NCBI GenBank assembly: GCA_015232485.1
Contig: JADFZP010000274.1
Span: forward strand, 1-5,200
Length of the DNA stretch: 5,200 nucleotides
Direction: 5' to 3'
DNA from: Alphaproteobacteria bacterium
GTDB taxonomy: Bacteria > Pseudomonadota > Alphaproteobacteria > Rhodospirillales > Magnetospirillaceae
The position numbers and the translations under genes are program-made. The notes under the pieces were generated by a model. That model saw nothing but the letters and a program-made list of their open reading frames with translations, searched no databases and was not told the origin of the DNA. Shown in pieces: positions 1-5,200 of this stretch (the stretch's first letter is position 1; every line of letters starts with the position of its first letter).

Positions 1-1395
1 CGCCTCGCGCAGCCATTGGGCCGCCACCGCGTCGAGCGATCCCCACAGCCCGGCCCCCATCCCGGCCAGCAGCGCGGCGCCCAGCGCGGTGGTCTCGGTG
101 ACCTTCGGGCGCTCGACCGGCACGTTCAGCACATCCGCCAGGAATTGCATCACCCAGCCATTGACCGCCATCCCGCCATCCACCCGCAAGGCGCCGACCG
201 GGGCGCCCAGGTCGGCGGCCATGGCGTCGAGCAGATCGGCGGTCTGGTAACACACCGCCTCGAGCGCCGCGCGCACGATCTCGGCCCTGCCGGTGGCGCG
301 GGTCAGGCCGAACAGCGCGCCGCGCGCCTCGGGGTCCCACCAGGGGGCGCCCAGCCCGGCGAAGGCGGGAACCATGTAGACTCCACCCGTATCGGCCAGC
401 CCGGCGGCCAGGGCCTCGCTTTCGTCCGCCGAGCGGATCAGGCCCAACCCGTCGCGCAGCCATTGCAGGGCCGCGCCGGCTACGAAGATGCTGCCCTCCA
501 AGGCGTAGGCGGGCCGCCCGTCCAGCCGCCAAGCCAGGGTGGTGAGCAGCCGGTGCCGCGACTCCACCGCGGTGGCGCCGGTGTTCAGCAGCACGAAGCA
601 GCCGGTGCCGTAGGTGCTTTTCACCATGCCCGGCGCGATGCAGGCCTGACCGATGGCGGCGGCCTGCTGGTCGCCGGCCATGCCGCCAATCGCCACCCGT
701 TCGGGAAACAGGCCGTCGGCCGTCACGCCGAAGGCGGCGACGTTGTCGCGCACCTCGGGCAACAGGCCGGGCGGGATGTCGAACAGCCGCGTCAAATCGG
801 GGTCCCAGCGCTGGGCATGGATGTCCCACAACAAGGTGCGCGCCGCGTTGGTGGCGTCGGTGGCGTGGACCGCGCCGCCGGTCAGCCGCCACAGCAGGAA
901 GCTGTCGATCGTGCCGAAGGCCAATTCGCCGCGCAGCGCGGCTTGGCGGGCGCCGGGCACCTCGTCGAGCAGCCAGGCGATCTTGCTGGCCGAGAAGTAG
1001 GGATCGGACAGCAGGCCGGTGCGCGCCCGCAGCAGCGGCTCGACGCCCTGGTCGGCGAGCCGCTTGCACAACGGCGCGGTGCGACGGTCTTGCCAGACGA
1101 TCGCGTTATGGATCGCCCGGCCGTCCGAGCGCCGCCACAACACGGTGGTCTCGCGCTGATTGGTGATGCCGATGCCCGCCACCCGATGCCCGGCGGCGGC
1201 GGCGGCGGCCATCGCTTCGGCGCACAGGTCGCGGACCGCGTCCCAGATGTCCTCGACGTCGTGTTCCACCCAGCCGGGCCGCGGGTAAATCTGGCGCAGT
1301 TCCCGCTGGGCCCGACCCAACTCGCGGCCGTCCGCGCCAAACAGGATGGCGCGCGTGCTGGTGGTTCCCTGGTCGATGGCGAGAATGCAGTCCAT
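1..1395 (-). CDS. glpK: Glycerol kinase, 3' end cut by window edge
   Basis: ATP-dependent phosphorylation of glycerol to sn-glycerol 3-phosphate, the cytoplasmic entry step of glycerol use (FGGY sugar kinase family). The reading frame is open from ATG at 1395 to the left edge: 465 codons, against about 500 in E. coli GlpK, so roughly the last 35 are missing. Visible family signatures are the N-terminal phosphate-binding [11 protein letters not shown] (residues 6-16), the glycerol-site segments GWVEHD and GITNQRETT, and the central GDQQAA with the catalytic Asp at residue 242 (E. coli Asp245). Also present are STYGTGCF, the C-terminal GLGAPWWDP and RVDGG, and the TALGAA segment. Similarity to E. 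coli GlpK is continuous with no frameshift. The start is fixed by an excellent Shine-Dalgarno. It is transcribed divergently from the histidine kinase. A six-alanine run (residues 63-68) lies in a variable helix. Family assignment is very secure. Confidence 0.97.
   Translation of the reverse strand, partial: MDCILAIDQGTTSTRAILFGADGRELGRAQRELRQIYPRPGWVEHDVEDIWDAVRDLCAEAMAAAAAAGHRVAGIGITNQRETTVLWRRSDGRAIHNAIVWQDRRTAPLCKRLADQGVEPLLRARTGLLSDPYFSASKIAWLLDEVPGARQAALRGELAFGTIDSFLLWRLTGGAVHATDATNAARTLLWDIHAQRWDPDLTRLFDIPPGLLPEVRDNVAAFGVTADGLFPERVAIGGMAGDQQAAAIGQACIAPGMVKSTYGTGCFVLLNTGATAVESRHRLLTTLAWRLDGRPAYALEGSIFVAGAALQWLRDGLGLIRSADESEALAAGLADTGGVYMVPAFAGLGAPWWDPEARGALFGLTRATGRAEIVRAALEAVCYQTADLLDAMAADLGAPVGALRVDGGMAVNGWVMQFLADVLNVPVERPKVTETTALGAALLAGMGAGLWGSLDAVAAQWLREA
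1192..1209 (-). repeat. (GCC)6 trinucleotide run inside glpK
   Basis: Six perfect GGC units on the plus strand read as six consecutive GCC alanine codons (residues 63-68) of glycerol kinase. They lie between the EHD segment and the GITNQRETT segment. The run is in frame, so unit loss or gain would change the alanine number without breaking the protein. It is probably just codon bias in an alanine-rich helix. Confidence 0.6.
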
Positions 1396-1402
1396 CGTCG
1401 CG

Positions 1403-1410
1403 TCCTCCTT
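1403..1410 (-). promoter_or_regulatory. glpK ribosome binding site
   Basis: On the minus strand AAGGAGGA lies 7 nt before the ATG at 1395. It is a near-perfect anti-Shine-Dalgarno match and decides the glpK start. It is the strongest ribosome binding site in the window, which suggests efficient translation of glycerol kinase. Confidence 0.9.
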
Positions 1411-1438
1411 GACCTTCGTTCATGCCACCCGGCATATT
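1409..1438 (+). promoter_or_regulatory. Candidate promoter for the histidine kinase cluster
   Basis: TTGACC (1409-1414) matches the -35 consensus at five of six positions. After an 18-bp spacer CATATT (1433-1438) matches the -10 consensus at four of six. The expected transcription start is near 1445, about 20 nt before the kinase start. The -35 overlaps the glpK ribosome site on the other strand, so the two divergent units share this short region. Candidate only. Confidence 0.4.
1422..1435. promoter_or_regulatory. Small palindrome in the divergent promoter region
   Basis: ATGCC (1422-1426) and GGCAT (1431-1435) form a perfect 5-bp inverted repeat with a 4-nt spacer. It sits between the candidate -35 and -10 of the kinase promoter and inside the presumed glpK leader. 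It could be half of an operator or a small mRNA hairpin. It is short enough that chance is a real alternative, and no known regulator site is recognised. Confidence 0.3.
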
Positions 1439-1448
1439 TTAAATTTTA
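1436..1448 (-). promoter_or_regulatory. Candidate -10 elements for glpK
   Basis: The AT-rich patch contains ATTTTA twice on the plus strand (1436-1441 and 1443-1448). On the minus strand it gives two TAAAAT boxes, each matching the sigma-70 consensus TATAAT at five of six positions. No good -35 is seen at 16-18 bp upstream of either; the best options match only about three of six. Transcription from here would give a leader of about 30-50 nt with the glpK ribosome site near its end. The AT-richness stands out sharply from the surrounding GC-rich DNA. This is a prediction from pattern only. Confidence 0.35.
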
Positions 1449-1455
1449 CGCGAAT

Positions 1456-1462
1456 GGGGTGG
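1456..1462 (+). promoter_or_regulatory. Weak ribosome binding site of the histidine kinase
   Basis: GGGGTGG lies 4 nt before TTG at 1467 and 10 nt before the next in-frame TTG at 1473. The purine-rich match is imperfect and fits either start. With a TTG start this predicts low-level expression, usual for a sensor kinase. Confidence 0.4.
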
Positions 1463-1466
1463 TCGT

Positions 1467-3389
1467 TTGGACTTGTTTCGGCTTCCGGCGACCAGTCTCG
1501 TGATCGCCTCGGTGCTTTGGTCGACCTGTCCGGTCGCCATGGCGGGCGAGCGTCCCCAGGTCTTGATCGTCCATTCCTACCACGCGGGGATGACCTGGAC
1601 CGAGGATCAGGCGGCCGGCCTGCGCGAGGCTTTGGGCGGTCTGGCCGATGTCGAGGAGGAGTATCTCGACGCCAAGCGACATCCGCGCCTGACCCATCTG
1701 CCGGCCGTCGAGGAGGTGATCGCGCGGAAATTCCCGCTCGATTTGCCCGATCTGGTGGTCACCACCGACGACGACGCCTTCGCCTTCGTGCGCGAGGCCC
1801 ACGAGCGGCTGTTCCCCGAAGTGCCGGTGGTCTTCTCGGGCGTCAACGGGGCGCCCACCGGCGACCAACGCTGGGCGACCGGCGTGGTCGAGGACGTCGA
1901 CATTCCCGCCAATGTCGCGCTGATCCGGGCGATGATCCCCGATCTGCGGCGGCTGGTGGTGGTGGTCGACAAAAGCCGCACCGGCATGGCGCTGACCGAC
2001 GAGGTCGAGGCGCTGCGCGGCACGCCCGCCCTCTCCGGGGTGACGGTCGAGATCTGGAACGCGCTATCGCATGACGAGATGCGGCGCGGCTTGCAGCAAC
2101 TGGGCCAGGGCGCGGCCGTCTTGATGCTGGCTTACAATTATGATCGCCTCGGCCGCTCGATGGACTACGCCGAGGCGGCGCGCATGATCGCCGACGCCTC
2201 TTGGGCGCCGGTGTTCGGCGTATGGGACTTCCTGCTGGGTCATGGCATCGTCGGCGGCTATCTGACCGGCGGGCTGGACCAGGGCCGGGCGGCCGCCCAG
2301 CTTTCGCTGCGGGTGCTGCAAGGCGTCGCGCCGGCCGATTTGCCGGTGATCGGCACCTCGCCGAAATTCCACGGATTCGACCAGGCGGTCTTGGAGCGGA
2401 CGGGGCTGTCGCGCCGTCCGCTGCCGCCGGGCAGCCGCATCGTCAATGAACGCGTGTCGATCCTGCCCGCCTATGAGCAATACCGCTTGGCCTATTGGAC
2501 GGCCGGCGGCGTCACTGGCGGGATGGGCGTGGCGATGTTGCTGCTGGCCACGCTGCTCGCCACCCGACGCAGGGCCCAGGTGGCGGTCGAGCGCATGGTG
2601 ACCGAGCGCACCGAGTTGCTGAGCCGCGAGGTCGCCGAGCGCGCCGCCGCCGAGCGGCTGGTCGAGGAGAAGGTGCGCGAGCTGGCGCGCTCGAACGAGG
2701 AGCTTGAGCAGTTCGCCTATGTCGCTTCGCATGATCTGCGGCAGCCTTTGCGAATCGTGATCAGCTACGTCACCCTGCTCGAACGCCAACTCGGCGCCGT
2801 GGTGGACTCCGACTCCGGCGATTACATCCGCTTCGTGCGCGACGGCGCCCACCGGATGGACCGCCTGATCCACGATCTGCTCGAATACTCGCGGGCCGGG
2901 CGGGCCGACAAGGCTTTGGCGCCGGTCGATCTGGGCCGGGTGCTGAACGACGCCCTGCAAGACATGGCGGTGGCGATCGAGGACAGCGGCGCCCAAATGC
3001 TGACGCCATCCCAGGCGCCCAGCGTGATCGGCTGCGAGATGGACCTCGTGCGGCTGTTCAACAATCTGATCGGCAACGCGATCAAGTATCGGGCACCCGA
3101 CCGCCCGCCGCAAATCGCCATCACGGTCGAGGAACGCGACGGATTCTGGCGGTTCACGGTGGCCGACAACGGCATCGGCATCGAGCCCGAGCATCTGGAT
3201 CGGATCTTCGGCATCTTCCAGCGCCTGCACGTCCAGGCCGAGTACGACGGCACCGGCATCGGCCTCGCGGTGTGCAAGCGGATCGTCGAGCGCCACGGCG
3301 GAACCATCCACGCCGAATCCGAACCGGGCCAGGGCAGCCGATTCGTGTTCACTCTGCCGATGTTGGTGGGAGAGGGAGCGGCCACCTGA
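1467..3389 (+). CDS. Membrane sensor histidine kinase with periplasmic ABC-substrate-binding-like sensor
   Basis: Predicted two-component sensor of 640 residues. A signal peptide or N-terminal anchor (1-26) ends in a likely AMA|GE cleavage site. Residues about 30-310 form a periplasmic sensor of the ABC substrate-binding-like kind (PF04392-related; LIVHSYHAGMTWTEDQ at 33-48). A membrane helix follows (about 343-366), then a coiled coil (about 370-415) with no clear HAMP domain. The HisKA helix has SHDLRQPLR with phospho-acceptor His422. The HATPase domain shows the N box (NNLIGNAIKYR, 532-542), G1 (DNGIGI, 567-572), the F box (FGIFQRLH) and G2 (GTGIGL, 595-600), all intact. The kinase core resembles the Cph1/bacteriophytochrome branch, whose partners are Rcp1-like regulators; the next gene is one and overlaps its stop. 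No ATG lies in frame near the 5' end: TTG 1467 is used here, TTG 1473 or GTG 1500 are alternatives, and the last would trim the positive N-region of the signal. The ligand is unknown. Confidence 0.93.
   Translation: MDLFRLPATSLVIASVLWSTCPVAMAGERPQVLIVHSYHAGMTWTEDQAAGLREALGGLADVEEEYLDAKRHPRLTHLPAVEEVIARKFPLDLPDLVVTTDDDAFAFVREAHERLFPEVPVVFSGVNGAPTGDQRWATGVVEDVDIPANVALIRAMIPDLRRLVVVVDKSRTGMALTDEVEALRGTPALSGVTVEIWNALSHDEMRRGLQQLGQGAAVLMLAYNYDRLGRSMDYAEAARMIADASWAPVFGVWDFLLGHGIVGGYLTGGLDQGRAAAQLSLRVLQGVAPADLPVIGTSPKFHGFDQAVLERTGLSRRPLPPGSRIVNERVSILPAYEQYRLAYWTAGGVTGGMGVAMLLLATLLATRRRAQVAVERMVTERTELLSREVAERAAAERLVEEKVRELARSNEELEQFAYVASHDLRQPLRIVISYVTLLERQLGAVVDSDSGDYIRFVRDGAHRMDRLIHDLLEYSRAGRADKALAPVDLGRVLNDALQDMAVAIEDSGAQMLTPSQAPSVIGCEMDLVRLFNNLIGNAIKYRAPDRPPQIAITVEERDGFWRFTVADNGIGIEPEHLDRIFGIFQRLHVQAEYDGTGIGLAVCKRIVERHGGTIHAESEPGQGSRFVFTLPMLVGEGAAT
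3371..3378 (+). promoter_or_regulatory. Ribosome binding site within the kinase 3' end
   Basis: AGAGGGAG is purine-rich and lies 7 nt before the CTG at 3386. It sits inside the last codons of the kinase. Its placement supports initiation at the CTG that overlaps the kinase TGA, because no ATG, GTG or TTG is available in frame nearby. Confidence 0.5.
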
Positions 3390-3814
3390 CCGAACGCGAC
3401 ATCCTTCTGGTCGAGGACGACCCCGCCGATGTCGGCCTGATCAGCCGCGCGCTGCGTCTGGCCGGTCGGCCGTTGCGCCTGCATCACGTCCGCGACGGGG
3501 TCGAGTGCCTGGCCTTCCTGCGCCGCGAGGGGCCGTGGGCCGATGCGCCCAGGCCGGATCTCGTGCTTCTCGATCTCAACATGCCGCTGATGGACGGGCG
3601 CGAGGCATTGGCGGAAATCCGCCGCGATCCGTCCATCGCGGCGGTTCCCGTGGTGATTCTGACCACCTCGGAGCACAGCCGGGACGTTGGCGCCTGCCAT
3701 GCCCTGGGGGTGAACGGGTTCGTCGTGAAGCCGATGGACCTCGACGAATTCACCGAGTTGATGCGCTCGATCGCCGATCACTGGCTGGGAACGGCTCCGC
3801 CCGACGCGCGCTGA
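3386..3814 (+). CDS. Single-domain response regulator, Rcp1/CheY-like
   Basis: Receiver domain alone, about 142 residues if started at CTG 3386. The acidic pocket is EDD (residues 10-12), the phospho-acceptor is Asp63 in LLDLNMP, the switch Thr is 93 in ILTTS, and the conserved Lys is 115 in VVKP. Features typical of Rcp1-type regulators (partners of cyanobacterial phytochrome Cph1) are the VRDGVECLAFLRREG segment, the DGREALAEI helix and the IADHWLG tail. There is no DNA-binding or enzymatic output. It overlaps the kinase by 4 nt (CTGA), so coupled translation and partnership are likely. The start is unusual: the only in-frame ATG upstream (3272) would add 38 residues that merely read the kinase gene in another frame, and no ATG/GTG/TTG lies near the domain start. 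CTG 3386 has a purine-rich ribosome site. It may act as a phosphate shuttle, sink or adaptor; domain identity is sure, the start is not. Confidence 0.9.
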   Translation: MTERDILLVEDDPADVGLISRALRLAGRPLRLHHVRDGVECLAFLRREGPWADAPRPDLVLLDLNMPLMDGREALAEIRRDPSIAAVPVVILTTSEHSRDVGACHALGVNGFVVKPMDLDEFTELMRSIADHWLGTAPPDAR

Positions 3815-3862
3815 CGTTGTCCACCGACGGGCAAAACAAGCCGACGCCATTGCGCGTCGGGC
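3799..3862. repeat. Inverted repeat with competing stems between regulator and cyclase
   Basis: GCCCGACGCGC (3799-3809, in the last codons of the response regulator) is an exact 11-bp reverse complement of 3852-3862. Two further CCGACG copies (3824-3829 and 3841-3846) can also pair with the same CGTCGG (3855-3860). The nearest forms a 7-bp stem with a 6-nt loop (3841-3860). No T-run follows on the plus strand, so this is not a classical intrinsic terminator. It may modulate readthrough into the cyclase gene or be chance in GC-rich DNA. Confidence 0.4.
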
Positions 3863-3878
3863 TCGCGCTGCATAATAT
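3850..3878 (+). promoter_or_regulatory. Weak candidate promoter for the diguanylate cyclase
   Basis: TTGCGC (3850-3855) and TAATAT (3873-3878) are separated by 17 bp. They match the sigma-70 consensus at three and four of six positions. CATAATATC is the only AT-rich stretch in the 86-bp gap and lies about 25 nt before the cyclase start. A separate start for the cyclase is possible, but readthrough from the upstream genes is equally plausible. Confidence 0.25.
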
Positions 3879-3890
3879 CGCCATCGAGGC

Positions 3891-3895
3891 GGAGG
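3891..3895 (+). promoter_or_regulatory. Diguanylate cyclase ribosome binding site
   Basis: GGAGG lies 5 nt before ATG 3901, with a further GAGG just upstream (3886-3889). It supports that ATG as the start, in agreement with the receiver domain beginning at residue 5. Confidence 0.8.
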
Positions 3896-3900
3896 CACGA

Positions 3901-5200
3901 ATGGACAGGATCAAAGCGCTCCTGGTCGAAGACAATCCGGGGGACGCGCACCTGATCCGGCGGGCCCTGAGCATTCCCCCCGCGGGGGGCGGCGGCGCCC
4001 GATTCGACCTTACCCATGTCGAGACCATGCGCGCCTGCTTGGCGTGGCTGGCCGCCAATCCCTGCGACGTGGTGTTTCTCGACCTGTCTTTGCCGGATTC
4101 CAGTGGCTTCGCCACCATCAATTCGGTGCAGCACGCCGCCCCGGCCTTGCCGGTGATCGTGCTGACCGGGCTCGACGATCCCGAATTCGCGGCCTCGGCG
4201 GTCGAGTCCGGCATGCAGGAGTTCCTGGTCAAGGGCGCCGGACTGATCGAGGGCGATCTGCTGCACCGCGCCGCCCGCCACGCCATCCTGCGCAAGCAAC
4301 TCGAGGTGCGGGTGCGCGCATCCGAGGCGCGGCTCAACGCGATCATCACGCTGGCCTATGACGCCTTCGTGGTGGTCGACGAGCAACGGCGCATAACCCT
4401 GTTCAACCCGGCCGCCGAGCGCATGTTCGGCTGGTCGGCGGACGAGGTTCGCAACCGATCCTTCGACATGCTGTTGCCCGAGCGCACGCGCGAGGACCAT
4501 GCGCGCCTGTTCGGTCAGTTCCTGGACGGCGAGCCCGACCAACGCTCGCTGGAGGGGCGCCCCGAAATCGTCGGGCTGCGGCGCACCGGCGACGAATTCC
4601 CCGCCGAGGTCAGCCTATCGCGCTTCCGTGGACCCGGCGGCAATGTCGAGGTCACCGCCGTGGTCCGCGACGTCACCGAGCGCAAGCGCACCGAGCAGGA
4701 GCTGGTCCGTCTGGCCACCACCGATTCGCTGACCGGCGCCTGCAACCGCCGCCGCTTCCTCGAACTGGCCGAGGCCGAGGTGGCCCGCCTGCGCCGCTAT
4801 GGCGGCGAGGCCTCGGTGATCATGCTCGACATCGACCATTTCAAGAAGATCAACGACAACTGGGGCCACGCCGTCGGCGACGCCGCGCTGGTGGCGCTGG
4901 TTGAACTGTGCCGCCAATCCTTGCGCGAGGCCGACGTCACAGGCCGAGTGGGCGGCGAGGAATTCGCCATCCTGCTGCCCAACACCGGACCCGAACCGGC
5001 GCTAAGCTTGGCCCAGCGCCTGCACGAGCGGGTGCGCGCCCTGATCGTCCCCGCCGAGGGCGGCCCGGTCAGGTTCACCGTCAGCCTGGGCGTCGCCATG
5101 CTGGACCCCGACCGCGGCCTGACGCGCTCGATCAGCAAGGCCGACAAATGCCTTTACGAAGCCAAGCAAACCGGCCGCGACAGGGTGATCGCCGAAAACC
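3901..5200 (+). CDS. REC-PAS-GGDEF diguanylate cyclase, 3' end cut by window edge
   Basis: Predicted cytoplasmic response regulator making c-di-GMP from two GTP; 433 codons are visible with no stop. The receiver domain (about 4-130) has EDN at 10-12, phospho-acceptor Asp61 in FLDLSLP, Thr89 and Lys111. A helical linker leads to a PAS domain (about 141-262) ending in the usual VVRDVTERKRTEQEL. The GGDEF domain (about 268-430) has TDSLTGACNRRRF, metal-binding Asp310 in LDIDHFKKIND, Asn318 and Asp327, the active site GGEEF (351-355), and the inhibitory RxxD site READ (342-345) exactly five residues before it. Catalysis and product inhibition should both be intact. The conserved ADKCLYEAKQTGRDRV end is present, so the GGDEF domain is essentially complete; whether an EAL or other domain follows cannot be seen. 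The receiver has a short glycine-rich insertion (residues 29-32). The likely phosphate donor is the upstream kinase, directly or through the small regulator, but that is inferred from neighbourhood. Confidence 0.95.
   Translation, partial: MDRIKALLVEDNPGDAHLIRRALSIPPAGGGGARFDLTHVETMRACLAWLAANPCDVVFLDLSLPDSSGFATINSVQHAAPALPVIVLTGLDDPEFAASAVESGMQEFLVKGAGLIEGDLLHRAARHAILRKQLEVRVRASEARLNAIITLAYDAFVVVDEQRRITLFNPAAERMFGWSADEVRNRSFDMLLPERTREDHARLFGQFLDGEPDQRSLEGRPEIVGLRRTGDEFPAEVSLSRFRGPGGNVEVTAVVRDVTERKRTEQELVRLATTDSLTGACNRRRFLELAEAEVARLRRYGGEASVIMLDIDHFKKINDNWGHAVGDAALVALVELCRQSLREADVTGRVGGEEFAILLPNTGPEPALSLAQRLHERVRALIVPAEGGPVRFTVSLGVAMLDPDRGLTRSISKADKCLYEAKQTGRDRVIAEN

Noticed and set aside
16..1503. 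Long open frame of 495 codons on the plus strand opposite glpK
   Set aside because: It is antisense to an unambiguous glycerol kinase. Its translation is low-complexity and rich in Gly, Arg, Gln and His with no domain, which is typical of a shadow frame in GC-rich DNA.
2064..3311. Long open frame of 415 codons on the minus strand opposite the kinase
   Set aside because: It is antisense to the kinase and its conserved domains. Its composition is that of a reverse-frame shadow, and no ribosome site or recognisable motif is seen.
3272..3385. N-terminal extension of the response regulator from ATG 3272
   Set aside because: The extra 38 residues are Arg/Gly/Pro-rich and only re-read the conserved kinase G2 region and C-terminus in another frame. 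Receiver domains of this family start directly before the ILLVEDD strand.
3272..3391. Programmed -1 frameshift making a hybrid kinase-receiver fusion
   Set aside because: The regulator frame is open upstream of the kinase stop, so a fusion is formally possible. No X-XXY-YYZ slippery heptamer was found in the overlap, and the CTGA arrangement with a ribosome site explains it more simply.
3841..3860. Intrinsic terminator after the response regulator
   Set aside because: A 7-bp GC stem with a 6-nt loop exists, but GCTCGCGCTG follows instead of a T-run.
3778..4542. Minus-strand open frame of 254 codons opposite the cyclase
   Set aside because: It is antisense to the REC and PAS domains of a clear diguanylate cyclase and has no recognisable motif of its own.

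Overview
The window looks like chromosomal DNA of a GC-rich proteobacterium. G/C dominates third codon positions, periplasmic-sensor kinases and GGDEF proteins are present, and the layout is most reminiscent of alphaproteobacteria of the Rhodospirillales/Magnetospirillum kind. That placement is inferred from style, not from a search. No mobile element, RNA gene, CRISPR array or phage gene is visible.

Layout. Positions 1-1395 on the minus strand hold most of a glycerol kinase gene (glpK); its last few dozen codons lie beyond the left edge. A 71-bp AT-rich divergent intergenic region (1396-1466) carries candidate promoters for both directions and a small palindrome. To the right, on the plus strand, lies a signalling cluster. 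It starts with a membrane sensor histidine kinase that has a periplasmic ABC-substrate-binding-like sensor (1467-3389). A single-domain response regulator of the Rcp1/CheY-like type follows (3386-3814), overlapping the kinase stop. After an 86-bp gap comes a REC-PAS-GGDEF diguanylate cyclase (3901 to beyond 5200) that is cut by the right edge just after its GGDEF domain.

How the genes may work together. The kinase would read a small periplasmic ligand and autophosphorylate on His422. It could pass phosphate to the overlapping response regulator (Asp63), to the receiver domain of the diguanylate cyclase (Asp61), or to both. The only visible output is c-di-GMP synthesis by a cyclase with intact catalytic GGEEF and inhibitory RxxD motifs. 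The small regulator has no output domain, so it could be a phosphate shuttle, a sink, or act by protein contact. glpK is metabolic and divergent; no functional link to the signalling genes is shown.

Most notable points: the response regulator appears to lack any ATG/GTG/TTG start, with a CTG overlapping the kinase stop (CTGA) in the expected place; the PAS domain has a histidine at the FixL heme-ligand position; and the gap before the cyclase contains three CCGACG copies competing for one complementary arm.
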